Assembly (NCBI RefSeq): GCF_029813835.1
Contig: NZ_JARVKV010000023.1
Location: 16,759 to 80,758, forward strand
DNA length: 64,000 nucleotides
From: Streptomyces sp. DH37
GTDB lineage: Bacteria; Actinomycetota; Actinomycetes; Streptomycetales; Streptomycetaceae
Direction of reading: 5' to 3'
Shown: piece after piece, positions 50,905 to 58,853 of the stretch
Numbering within the stretch: the stretch's first letter is position 1
Layout: every line of letters begins with the position of its first letter
Notes under the pieces: model-generated
Told to the model about the DNA's origin: nothing
What the model saw: only the letters and a program-made list of their open reading frames with translations
Database searches by the model: none
Made by a program: the position numbers and the translations under genes

Positions 50905-52065
50905 TCACGACCGCGCCCCGCGCGGGTCCCGCTTCTCCCAGCCCTCGGCCCACAGGTCGAAACGGGCCTGCTGCTGGGGGAACTCCGCCGCCGCGTCGGT
51001 GTCCAGCTCCACCCCCAGACCGGGGGCGTCGGGGAGGGCGAAGTAGCCGTCCACGACCTCCGGGGCGCCCTTCACCACCTTCTTGATCTCGGCGTCCGCG
51101 AAGTCGTTGAAGTGCTCCAGGATCTTGAAGTTCGGTGTGCAGCCCGCCAGTTGGAGGGAGGCGGCGGTGAGCACCGAGCCGCCGACGTTGTGCGGCGCGA
51201 CCAGCATGTAGTGGGTCTCGGCGGTGGCGGCCAGCTTGCGGGTCTCCAGGATGCCGCCGAGGTGGCCCAGATCCGGCTGGATGATGTCGACGGCCTGCGA
51301 CTCGAACAGCTCGCGGAACTCGATCCGGTCGTGGATGCGCTCGCCGGTGGCGATGGGCAGGTCCACCTTCTCCGCGACCTTGGCCAGCGCCTTGAGGTTC
51401 TCCGGCGGCACCGGCTCCTCCAGCCAGCTCGGCCTGAACGGCTCGACCTCGCGGGCGACGCGGACCGCCGTGGACGGGCTGAAGCGGCCGTGCATCTCCA
51501 GCAGCAGCTCGCACTCCGGCCCGATCGCGTCCCGCACCGCCTCCACCAGGGAGACCGAGCGCAGCGTCTCGGCGTGGTCCAGCTCGAAGTGGCCGGTGCC
51601 GAACGGGTCGAGCTTGAGGGCCCGGTAGCCGCGCTCCACGACCCTCAGGGCCGCCTTGTGGAACGCCTCCGGCGTGCGCTCGACGGTGTACCAGCCGTTG
51701 GCGTACGCCTTGACCCTCTCGGTGACCCTCCCGCCCAGCAGCTGCCACACGGGCACGCCCAGCGCCTTGCCCTTGATGTCCCAGCAGGCCATCTCCACGC
51801 AGGCGATGCCGGACATCACGATCTCCCCGGCCCGCCCGTAGTCGCCGTACTTCATGCGCCGCACGAGGTCCTCGACGGCGAAGGGGTCGGAGCCGGCGAT
51901 GTGGTTGACCTCGGCCTCGCGCAGGTAGCCGAGCAGCGCGTCGGTGTGACCGAGCATCCGGGTCTCGCCGACGCCGGTGAGTCCCTCGTCGGTGTGCACC
52001 TGGACGTAGGTCAGGTTGCGCCACGGAGTACCGACGACATGCGTGCTGATTCCGGTGATGCGCAC
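50905..52065 (-). CDS. Enolase-superfamily sugar-acid dehydratase (MR/MLE type)
   Basis: A 386-residue mandelate-racemase/muconate-lactonizing-enzyme superfamily protein. The catalytic barrel shows a K-x-D-like site (YRALKLDPFG near residue 165), metal ligands in LLLEMHGRFSP near 208 and WLEEPVPPEN near 238, a Glu in ATGERIHDRIEF near 262, and the acid/base His in VAPHNVGGSV near 315. The His in EMHGRFSP is found in D-galactonate and gluconate dehydratase groups, so dehydration of an aldonic acid to a 2-keto-3-deoxy acid is likely. Which acid is open. The start is GTG, with GAGGGG nine bases upstream, and regulon site 4 lies 22 bases before it. Confidence 0.9.
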   Translation of the reverse strand: MRITGISTHVVGTPWRNLTYVQVHTDEGLTGVGETRMLGHTDALLGYLREAEVNHIAGSDPFAVEDLVRRMKYGDYGRAGEIVMSGIACVEMACWDIKGKALGVPVWQLLGGRVTERVKAYANGWYTVERTPEAFHKAALRVVERGYRALKLDPFGTGHFELDHAETLRSVSLVEAVRDAIGPECELLLEMHGRFSPSTAVRVAREVEPFRPSWLEEPVPPENLKALAKVAEKVDLPIATGERIHDRIEFRELFESQAVDIIQPDLGHLGGILETRKLAATAETHYMLVAPHNVGGSVLTAASLQLAGCTPNFKILEHFNDFADAEIKKVVKGAPEVVDGYFALPDAPGLGVELDTDAAAEFPQQQARFDLWAEGWEKRDPRGARS

Positions 52066-52086
52066 AGCGGTTGCCCCTCTACGTCG

Positions 52087-52100
52087 TTCGATATTTCGTC
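52087..52100. promoter_or_regulatory. Sugar-regulon operator, site 4 (dehydratase gene)
   Basis: TTCGATATTTCGTC shares its first 12 bases exactly with site 2 at 37193. A second related block, GTTCGAAAT (52105-52113), follows. It lies 22 bases upstream of the dehydratase GTG on the minus strand. Confidence 0.6.
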
Positions 52101-52177
52101 ACACGTTCGAAATGCTGGCGTGAATGTAGTGACGCGGATCGACCGGCGTCAATGGGGCGGGCGCGGATTCCCGCCGC

Positions 52178-53128
52178 TCAGGCGGGCGGGCGCTCGGCCG
52201 TGATCTGCCGGTGGGCGATCTCGGCGAGCCTGCGCTGGCCCTCCGGGCCGGGGTGGAACCAGTCCCAGGCGCTCAGTTCGCGCGCGGTGAAGCGGTAGCC
52301 GTGCACCGCCCCGTCGTCGTGCCGGCAGTGCGCGTCGCGCTCGCAGACCTCCCGCAGCGCGGCGTTGTACGCCCGCACCCGCGCGGCGACCTTCGCGCGG
52401 CGCTCGGTCGCCGCGGCGTCCGAGGCCTCGGCGCCGCCCAGCATCGACGGGCAGATGCCGAGCTTCCACACCTGCGCGGCCACCGGGTGGGAGCGTCCCA
52501 GGGACCACAGCCGCTCCAGGTCCGGCACGCCCGCCACGTACACCCGGGTCTCCGGCGAGGTCCGGCGCAGGGTGCGCAGCGCCTCGGCGAAGTCGGCGCG
52601 GAACTCGGCCACCGGCGTCATCCGCCCCACCGCCGGCCGGCAGGCGTCGTTCGCGCCGATCAGCACCGTCACCAGCTCCGGCCGGTGCGTCGCCGCCCTC
52701 CGGGCCTGGGCGGGCAGCTCGGCCATCAGGGCGCCGGAGCGCGCGAGGTTCCAGGTCGCGCCGGCCGGGATGCCCAGCCGGCGCGCCAGGCTGTCCACCT
52801 CCGGGGAGGTGCCGGTGGCCCAGGACGACTCCGGGCAGTCCTCCAGCAGCGAGCAGGCGTCGAAGGCGCGGGTGATGGAGTCGCCCAGCGCCGCCAGCGA
52901 GCCGGGGGCCGTGTCCCAGGAGGGGGAGGGCGTGGGGGTGGGGGAGGGGCGGGCGTCGGGTGACGCGCCCCGGGGACGCGGCGCGTCACCACCGCCGGGG
53001 CCGCCGCACGACACGGCGAACAGGATGACGGCCACGGTGGCGGCGGCCACGGCGTACGCGGCGCGCAGCAGCCCCCGGTGGCGGGTGCGCCCGGCCGGCG
53101 GACGGCCGGACGGCGCGTTCTCTCGCAC
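52178..53128 (-). CDS. SGNH/GDSL-family hydrolase, lipoprotein
   Basis: A 316-residue exported esterase-type enzyme. A membrane/signal segment (AAYAVAAATVAVILFAVSC) ends in a lipobox-like AVSCGG, followed by a Pro/Ser/Thr linker. The SGNH blocks are seen: block I LAALGDSITRAFD near residue 82 (Ser nucleophile), block II NLARSGALMAEL (Gly), block III VLIGANDACRP near 156 (Asn), and block V with Asp-x-x-His in LSAWDWFHPGPEGQ near 287. GGGGGAG precedes the GTG start. It is separated from the dehydratase by 112 bases and may be independent. The substrate is unknown. Confidence 0.9.
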   Translation of the reverse strand: MRENAPSGRPPAGRTRHRGLLRAAYAVAAATVAVILFAVSCGGPGGGDAPRPRGASPDARPSPTPTPSPSWDTAPGSLAALGDSITRAFDACSLLEDCPESSWATGTSPEVDSLARRLGIPAGATWNLARSGALMAELPAQARRAATHRPELVTVLIGANDACRPAVGRMTPVAEFRADFAEALRTLRRTSPETRVYVAGVPDLERLWSLGRSHPVAAQVWKLGICPSMLGGAEASDAAATERRAKVAARVRAYNAALREVCERDAHCRHDDGAVHGYRFTARELSAWDWFHPGPEGQRRLAEIAHRQITAERPPA

Positions 53129-53469
53129 GTGTGCTCCCCCCGTTCCTTCCTGGTTCCCGGTGGGGTGATGGTTCGGACGGGTGGGTTGACCGCCTCGGCC
53201 GACGGTACGTCACCCCTTGTGTGCCGCGGCACGGTAGCTTTTGCCATGACGGTCCGAAAATGGCCGCCGGACACGTTTGACAGATTACATCGCGTCACTT
53301 GATGTCCCTTTTAGGGAGAATCAGCACGGATAGTGTTTACTGTTCGTAACTTCGGGAGCCGGAGGACACGTGGCCGATGGGACAGGATGTCGACGGTGAC
53401 CCGGCGCAAGGCCGACAGGGATTCGAGGCCGCCACGGAAGGTCGCACTCGAACCACACAGGAGGTCCCG
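53129..53469. other. 341-base divergent intergenic region
   Basis: This separates the SGNH hydrolase and DUF3145 genes. It is AT-richer than its surroundings around 53275-53345. It contains TTGACA (53277-53282), the hairpin TCCCT-TTT-AGGGA (53305-53317) and a TAGTGT hexamer (53331-53336), but no pair at promoter spacing. No gene was found. Confidence 0.5.
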
Positions 53470-53964
53470 GTGACGACACGTGGAGTTCTGTACGTGCACT
53501 CCGCGCCCCGCGCACTGTGCCCGCACGTCGAATGGGCCGTCGCGGGAGTGCTCGGCGCCCGCGTCAGCCTCGACTGGATCAAGCAGCCCGCGTCGCCGGG
53601 CACCTGGCGCGCGGAACTGTCCTGGCAGGGCGAGCCCGGCACCGCCTCCAAGCTCGCCTCCGCGCTGCGCGGCTGGCGCCTGCTCCGCTTCGAGGTGACC
53701 TCCGAGCCCTGCCCCACCGCCGAGGGCGAGCGCTACAGCTCCACCCCCGAGCTGGGCATCTTCCACGCGGTGACCGGCATGCACGGCGACATCCTCATCC
53801 CCGAGGACCGGCTGCGCGCCGCCCTGGCCCGCGCCGCGCGCGGCGAGACCGAGCTGGAGACCGAGATCGCCAAGCTCCTGGGCAAGCCCTGGGACGACGA
53901 GCTGGAACCCTTCCGCTACGCGGGCGAGGGCGCGCCGGTGCGCTGGCTGCACCAGGTCGTCTGA
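53470..53964 (+). CDS. DUF3145 family protein
   Basis: A 164-residue protein conserved across Streptomyces and relatives (DUF3145), normally encoded just beyond the fab cluster as here. TTRGVLYVHSAPRALCPHVE begins the protein, then DWIKQPASPGTWRAELSW near residue 38, and the C-terminus is EPFRYAGEGAPVRWLHQVV. No catalytic motif or membrane segment is visible. The GTG at 53470 is chosen because AGGAGG lies six bases upstream; an earlier in-frame ATG at 53377 lacks one. Function is unknown. Its strict linkage to fatty acid synthesis genes is only circumstantial. Confidence 0.88.
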   Translation: MTTRGVLYVHSAPRALCPHVEWAVAGVLGARVSLDWIKQPASPGTWRAELSWQGEPGTASKLASALRGWRLLRFEVTSEPCPTAEGERYSSTPELGIFHAVTGMHGDILIPEDRLRAALARAARGETELETEIAKLLGKPWDDELEPFRYAGEGAPVRWLHQVV

Positions 53965-54075
53965 GACCCGTCCGGCACGCCGGCGTCCCCCTACGGCCCC
54001 ACAGCCCCACAGCCCTACGGCCCCGCGGCCCCGTCACCGGGCTCCGGGCCCGCTCCAGGCCGTACGGTCCCCGGT

Positions 54076-54963
54076 ATGACGCATCGGACGACAACCGTGG
54101 CGGTCCTCGGCACCGGCATCATGGGCGCGGCGATGGCCCGCAGCCTCCTGCGCGCCGGGCTGGACGTCGCCGCCTGGAACCGCACCCCCTCCCGGGCCGA
54201 ACCGCTGGCCGCCGACGGCGCCCGCACCGCCGCCTCCGCCGCCGAGGCCGCCGACGTGGTGGTCACCATGGTCCACGACGCCTCCGCCGTCCTCGACGCC
54301 GTGCGGGCCGCCGCACCCGGACTGCGCCCCGGCGCCGTCTGGCTCCAGACCACCACCGTCGGCCCCGGCGACCTGCCCCGGCTGACCGCATCCGCCCGCG
54401 AGCACGGGCTCGTGTACGTCGACGCCCCCGTCCTGGGCACCCGCGGGCCCGCCGAGAACGGGGAGCTGACGGTGCTGGCCGCCGGGCCGCGCGACGTGCG
54501 GGACCGCCTCGCCCCGGTGCTGGAGGCCGTCGGCGCCCGCACCTCCTGGGTGGGCGAGGAACCGGGCGCGGCGACGCGGCTGAAGCTGGTCTGCAACTCC
54601 TGGGTCCTCACCGTCACCCACGGCGTCGCCGAGGCGCTCGCCCTCGCGAAGGGGCTGGACGTCGATCCGCAGGACTTCCTGGACGCGGTCGCCGGCGGCC
54701 CGCTCGACATGGGCTACCTGCGGGCCAAGGCCGCCCTCCTGCGTTCCGGCGAGCTGACCCCCGGCTTCGCCGTCCGCACCGCCGAGAAGGACGCCCGGCT
54801 GATCGTCGCGGCGGGCGAGGCGGCCGGGGTGCGCCTGGACGTGGCGGCGGCGGGCGCCGAGCGCCTCCGGCGCGCCGCCGGGCAGGGCCACGGCGACGAG
54901 GACATGGCCGCCTCGTACCACGCGAGTTTCGACGGCCCGGACGGTAGCTCCCCCGGGGCCTGA
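54076..54963 (+). CDS. NAD(P)-dependent oxidoreductase, 3-hydroxyisobutyrate dehydrogenase family
   Basis: A 295-residue beta-hydroxyacid dehydrogenase. The Rossmann motif is VLGTGIMGAAMARSLL near residue 10, followed by AAWNRTPSRAEPL with Arg and Ser that favour NADPH. The substrate loop is VDAPVLGTRGPAENGELTVL near 115, and the catalytic Lys lies in ATRLKLVCNSWV near 172 (the equivalent of K170). The C-terminal helical domain ends with DMAASYHASF. The gene stands alone, 111 bases after the DUF3145 gene, and ends at a strong hairpin. Substrate not predictable. Confidence 0.92.
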   Translation: MTHRTTTVAVLGTGIMGAAMARSLLRAGLDVAAWNRTPSRAEPLAADGARTAASAAEAADVVVTMVHDASAVLDAVRAAAPGLRPGAVWLQTTTVGPGDLPRLTASAREHGLVYVDAPVLGTRGPAENGELTVLAAGPRDVRDRLAPVLEAVGARTSWVGEEPGAATRLKLVCNSWVLTVTHGVAEALALAKGLDVDPQDFLDAVAGGPLDMGYLRAKAALLRSGELTPGFAVRTAEKDARLIVAAGEAAGVRLDVAAAGAERLRRAAGQGHGDEDMAASYHASFDGPDGSSPGA

Positions 54964-55013
54964 TGCGGGACCGCCGCCCGCCCCCGGCGTCCCCGGCGTC
55001 CCTCCGGAAAAGG

Positions 55014-55048
55014 CCGGGGCCCGCCGGATCGTGTCCGGCGGGCCCCGG
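55014..55048. terminator. Bidirectional hairpin between the dehydrogenase gene and fabF
   Basis: A 15-bp perfect stem (55014-55028 with 55034-55048) and a TCGTG loop lies between the two convergent genes. It also marks the end of the fatty acid synthase operon. Confidence 0.8.
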
Positions 55049-55119
55049 GGGGAACGCGCGCCCGCGGCCGTGCCCGCCGGGTGGGTGCGCGTCAGGTGAT
55101 GCGCGTCAGACGGTGCGCG

Positions 55120-56382
55120 TCAGACGGTGCGGAAGGCCACGACGACGTTGTGGCCGCCGAAGCCGAAGGAGTTGTTGAGCGCCACCAGCGGGCCCTCGCC
55201 CAGCGAGCGCGGCCCGCCGGTCACGATGTCGGCGTCGATGTCCTCGTCGAGGTCGTCGACGTTGATGGTCGGGGGAGCCGTGCGGTGGTGCAGCGCGAGC
55301 ACCGTCGCCACCGTCTCGATGCCGCCCGCGCCGCCCAGCAGGTGGCCGGTCATGGACTTGGTGGCGGAGACGGCGACGTGGTCCAGGTCGGAGCCCAGCA
55401 CCTTGCGCAGCGCCTTGATCTCGGCGACGTCGCCCAGCGGGGTGGAGGTGGCGTGCGCGTTGATGTGCGCGATCTCCGAGGGCCTGAGGCCGGTGGACTC
55501 CAGCAGGCCCTGGAGGGCGTCGGAGATGCCCCGGCCGGTCGGCTCGGGCTGCGCGATGTGGTGGTTGTCCGCGGACAGGCCCTGGCCCAGCACCTCGCAG
55601 TAGACCTTCGCGCCGCGCCGGGCCGCGTGCTCGGCCGACTCCAGCACCACGACGCCCGCGCCCTCGCCGAGCACGAAGCCGTCGCGGGCCCTGTCGTAGG
55701 GACGCGAGACCTTCTCCGGGTCCCCCTCGTTCTTCGACAGCGCCATCATGTTGGCGAACGCCGCGATGGGCAGCGGGTGGATGGCCGCCTCCGTGCCGCC
55801 CGCGACGACCACGTCGGCGCGCCCGGTGCGGATCATCTCGACGGCGTAGCCCACCGCCTCGGCGCCCGAGGCGCAGGCGCTGACCGGAGTGTGCACGCCC
55901 GCCTGGGCGCCCACCTCCAGGCCGACGTTGGCCGCGGGGCTGTTGGGCATCAGCATCGGCACGGTGTGCGGGGAGACGCGGCGTACGCCCTTCTCCTTCA
56001 GCACGTCGTACTGGTCGAGCAGGGTGGTGACGCCGCCGATGCCGGAGGCGACGACGGTGCCGAGACGGCCCGGGTCCACCTGGCCGCTCTCCCCGGCCTT
56101 GCCCTCGTACCCGGCGTCCGCCCACGCCTCGCGGGCCGCGATCAGCGCGAACTGCGCCGAGCGGTCCAGCTTGCGGGCGAGCGGACGGGGCAGGACCTCG
56201 GACGGGTCGACCGCCACCTGCGCGGCGATCCTCACGGGCAGTTCGGCCGCCCACTCCCGCTCCAGGGCCCTGACCCCGGAGCGGCCGGCGAGCAGGCCCT
56301 CCCACGTCGATGCGCTGTCGCCACCCAGCGGTGTGGTTGCGCCGATACCGGTGACGACCACGGTGTGGTGGGTCGCGTTCAC
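55120..56382 (-). CDS. fabF: 3-oxoacyl-[acyl-carrier-protein] synthase II
   Basis: A 420-residue condensing enzyme that elongates acyl-ACP with malonyl-ACP in fatty acid synthesis. The catalytic triad is complete: Cys170 (TPVSACASGAEA), His near 308 (INAHATSTPLGD) and His near 343 (ATKSMTGHLLGG). The GTG at 56382 gives the family N-terminus NATHHTVVVTGIGATTPLGG and has GGAG about ten bases upstream; the open frame extends 14 codons further but without conservation. It is last of fabD-fabH-acpP-fabF, 87 bases after acpP. Length is normal. Confidence 0.97.
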   Translation of the reverse strand: MNATHHTVVVTGIGATTPLGGDSASTWEGLLAGRSGVRALEREWAAELPVRIAAQVAVDPSEVLPRPLARKLDRSAQFALIAAREAWADAGYEGKAGESGQVDPGRLGTVVASGIGGVTTLLDQYDVLKEKGVRRVSPHTVPMLMPNSPAANVGLEVGAQAGVHTPVSACASGAEAVGYAVEMIRTGRADVVVAGGTEAAIHPLPIAAFANMMALSKNEGDPEKVSRPYDRARDGFVLGEGAGVVVLESAEHAARRGAKVYCEVLGQGLSADNHHIAQPEPTGRGISDALQGLLESTGLRPSEIAHINAHATSTPLGDVAEIKALRKVLGSDLDHVAVSATKSMTGHLLGGAGGIETVATVLALHHRTAPPTINVDDLDEDIDADIVTGGPRSLGEGPLVALNNSFGFGGHNVVVAFRTV

Positions 56383-56469
56383 AGGAATTTCTCCACTGGT
56401 AGGGGAAGTGCGGTCATCCGCCACCGCGGACCGGGTGGCGACAAACGCGTCAACGGGCGTCGGACCGGA

Positions 56470-56718
56470 TCAGTCCTGGTGGTTGAGGATGTAGTCCACG
56501 GCGTCGCCGACGGTCTTGAGGTTCTTGACGTCGTCGTCCGGGATCTTGACGCCGAAGCGCTCCTCGGCGGCGACGACGACCTCGACCATGGACAGCGAGT
56601 CGACGTCCAGGTCGTCGGTGAAGGACTTCTCCAGCTGGACGTCCTCGGTCGGGATGCCGGCGATCTCGTTGACGATCTCGGCGAGACCCTCGACGATCTC
56701 TTCCTTGGTGGCGGCCAT
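56470..56718 (-). CDS. acpP: Acyl carrier protein
   Basis: An 82-residue acidic acyl carrier protein. The phosphopantetheine attachment site is Ser41 in DLDVDSLSMVEV. The helices and the EERFGVKIPDDDVKNL segment are standard. It shuttles acyl chains between the Fab enzymes. It lies between fabH and fabF, the usual order in Streptomyces, with 57 bases to fabH. Confidence 0.98.
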   Translation of the reverse strand: MAATKEEIVEGLAEIVNEIAGIPTEDVQLEKSFTDDLDVDSLSMVEVVVAAEERFGVKIPDDDVKNLKTVGDAVDYILNHQD

Positions 56719-56775
56719 GATGGCGCTCCTTCGTGTTGTGTTGCGGTCTGGTGTGCTGCGGTGCGGATGAACCGA

Positions 56776-57780
56776 CTAGGGGAGGGTAACGACCGTCGCC
56801 GCGTAGACGAGACCCGCCCCGAAGCCGATGACGAGGGCGGTGTCGCCGCTCTTCGCCTGCCCGGTCGCCAGCAGCCGCTCCATGGCGAGCGGAATCGAGG
56901 CGGCCGAGGTGTTGCCGGTGGTCTCCACATCGCGGGCGACCGTGACGTGCTCCGGCAGTTTGAGGGTCTTCACCATCGAGTCGATGATCCGCATGTTGGC
57001 CTGGTGCGGGATGAAGACGTCCAGGTCGTCGGAGGTGATGCCGGCGGCCTCCAGCGCCTGCTGGGCGACCTTGGCCATCTCGAAGACGGCCCAGCGGAAG
57101 ACCGTCTGGCCCTCCTGGCGGAGCGCCGGGAACTTCTCGACCCGGCCGTCGCGGTAGTCGTCCCACGGCACGGTCTGCGAGATGACGTCCGCCTTGTCGC
57201 CCTCCGAGCCCCACACCGTGGGGCCGATGGCGGGCTCCTGGGACGGGCCGACGATGACCGCCCCGGCGCCGTCGCCGAACAGGAAGGCGGTCGTACGGTC
57301 CGTCAGGTCCGTCAGGTCCGACAGCCGTTCGACGCCGACGACCAGCACGTACTCCGCGCTGCCCTCCACCACCAGGCCCTTGGCGATGGTCAGGCCGTAG
57401 CCGAAGCCCGCGCAGGCCGCGGAGATGTCGAAGGCGGCGGCCCTGCCGGTGCCGAGCCGGTGGGCGACCTCGGTGGCGATCGAGGGCGTCTGCTTGAAGT
57501 GGGAGACGGTCGAGATGACGACCGCGCCGATCTGCTCGGGGGCGATCCCGGCGTCCGCCACCGCCTTGCCCGCCGCGGCGAGGGTCATCTCGGCGACGGT
57601 CTCCTCCGGGCCGGCCCAGTGCCGGCTGGTGATGCCCGAGCGGGAGCGGATCCACTCGTCCGACGAGTCGATGTGCTTGAGGATCTCCTCGTTGGGCACC
57701 ACGCGGGTCGGACGGTAGCCGCCGACACCGAGGATGCGCGCGTACGGTGCGCCCTGCGCGGGCCTGATCTTCGCGGTCAT
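56776..57780 (-). CDS. fabH: 3-oxoacyl-[acyl-carrier-protein] synthase III
   Basis: A 334-residue initiating ketosynthase that joins a short acyl-CoA to malonyl-ACP; in Streptomyces it accepts branched starters. The triad is Cys123 (FDISAACAGFGYG), His near 255 (VFIPHQANMRII) and Asn near 285 (ETTGNTSAASIP). The N-terminus ARILGVGGYRPTRVV is typical. Start ATG, 13 bases after the fabD stop. All catalytic residues are present and length is normal. Confidence 0.97.
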   Translation of the reverse strand: MTAKIRPAQGAPYARILGVGGYRPTRVVPNEEILKHIDSSDEWIRSRSGITSRHWAGPEETVAEMTLAAAGKAVADAGIAPEQIGAVVISTVSHFKQTPSIATEVAHRLGTGRAAAFDISAACAGFGYGLTIAKGLVVEGSAEYVLVVGVERLSDLTDLTDRTTAFLFGDGAGAVIVGPSQEPAIGPTVWGSEGDKADVISQTVPWDDYRDGRVEKFPALRQEGQTVFRWAVFEMAKVAQQALEAAGITSDDLDVFIPHQANMRIIDSMVKTLKLPEHVTVARDVETTGNTSAASIPLAMERLLATGQAKSGDTALVIGFGAGLVYAATVVTLP

Positions 57781-57793
57781 GCTCTCGGAGCTC

Positions 57794-58759
57794 CTATCGA
57801 CTGCTGTCCGGCTGCCCGGCGGCCGTGGTGGAAGCGTGCTCGGCGATCAGCTCGCGGGCCGCGTCGAGGTGCTCGGGGGTCTTCAGGGCCAGCGTCCGCA
57901 CGCCCGGCAGGGCGCGCCTGGCCAGTCCGGTGAGGGTGCCGCCGGGGCAGACCTCGATCAGCGCGGTGACCCCCATCTCCCGGAAGGTCTCCATGCACAG
58001 GTCCCAGCGGACGGGACCGGCGACCTGCCGCACCAGCCGCCGTACGACCTCGCCGCCGTCCGCGACCGCCCGGCCGTCCCGGTTGGAGACGTAGGGCACG
58101 CGCGGGTCCCCGGCCTCGACGCCCTCGACGGCCTCGGCCAGCGCGTCGACGGCCGGCGCCATGTGGTGGGTGTGGAAGGCGCCCGCGACGGACAGCGCCT
58201 TCACCATCCGGACCCCCTCGGGCTTCTCCTCGGCCAGGGCGGCGAGCTGCTCGAGGGTGCCGGCGGCGACGATCTGCCCGGCGCCGTTGACGTTGGCCGG
58301 GGTCAGGCCCAGCTTCTCCAGGTGCGCGGTCACCGCCTCCGGGTCCCCGCCGATGACGGCGGCCATGCCGGTCGGGGTGACGGCGGCGGCCTCGGCCATC
58401 GCCCGGCCGCGGATGCGCACCAGGGCCATCGCGGCCTCGGGGGTGAGGACTTCGCCGATCGCGGCGGCGGTCAGCTCGCCCACGCTGTGGCCCGCGACCG
58501 CGCCGAAGGAGTCCACGGGGACGCCGTCCAGCAGCGCCTGCGCGGAGACCAGTCCCGCGGCCACCAGCAGCGGCTGGGCCACGGCCGTGTCACGGATCCG
58601 CTCGGCGTCGGCCTCGGTGCCGTAGTGCACCAGGTCCAGGTCGATGGCGGCCGACCACTCACGCAGCCGGTCGGCGACGCCGGGGAGTTCGAGCCAGGGA
58701 GTCAGGAAGCCGGGCGTCTGGGCGCCCTGGCCGGGAGCGACGAGTACGAGCACTCTCAC
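57794..58759 (-). CDS. fabD: Malonyl-CoA:ACP transacylase
   Basis: A 321-residue transacylase that loads malonate on ACP. The nucleophile Ser is in GAVAGHSVGELT near residue 93, the substrate Arg is in VRIRGRAMAEA near 118, and the catalytic His is in AGAFHTHHMAPA near 199. The GQGAQ motif is at the N-terminus. GTG at 58759 is used; a second GTG at 58753 would give a start of MLVLVAPGQG and is equally plausible. First gene of the fab operon, with fasR 95 bases upstream. In Streptomyces coelicolor FasR activates this promoter. Confidence 0.96.
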   Translation of the reverse strand: MRVLVLVAPGQGAQTPGFLTPWLELPGVADRLREWSAAIDLDLVHYGTEADAERIRDTAVAQPLLVAAGLVSAQALLDGVPVDSFGAVAGHSVGELTAAAIGEVLTPEAAMALVRIRGRAMAEAAAVTPTGMAAVIGGDPEAVTAHLEKLGLTPANVNGAGQIVAAGTLEQLAALAEEKPEGVRMVKALSVAGAFHTHHMAPAVDALAEAVEGVEAGDPRVPYVSNRDGRAVADGGEVVRRLVRQVAGPVRWDLCMETFREMGVTALIEVCPGGTLTGLARRALPGVRTLALKTPEHLDAARELIAEHASTTAAGQPDSSR

Positions 58760-58853
58760 ACTCTCTCTTGTCGACGGAGGTCCACGCCGGTGGGGACCAG
58801 CACGAAGAACGGTCAGGGGAATTGTGGGAGGGCGACAAAACCGTTGGGCATGA

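Noticed and set aside
58760..58853. A defined FasR binding site in the fabD leader
   Set aside because: FasR is known to act here in Streptomyces coelicolor, but I saw only a weak TTGTC/ACAA repeat and do not recall the published site well enough to claim it.
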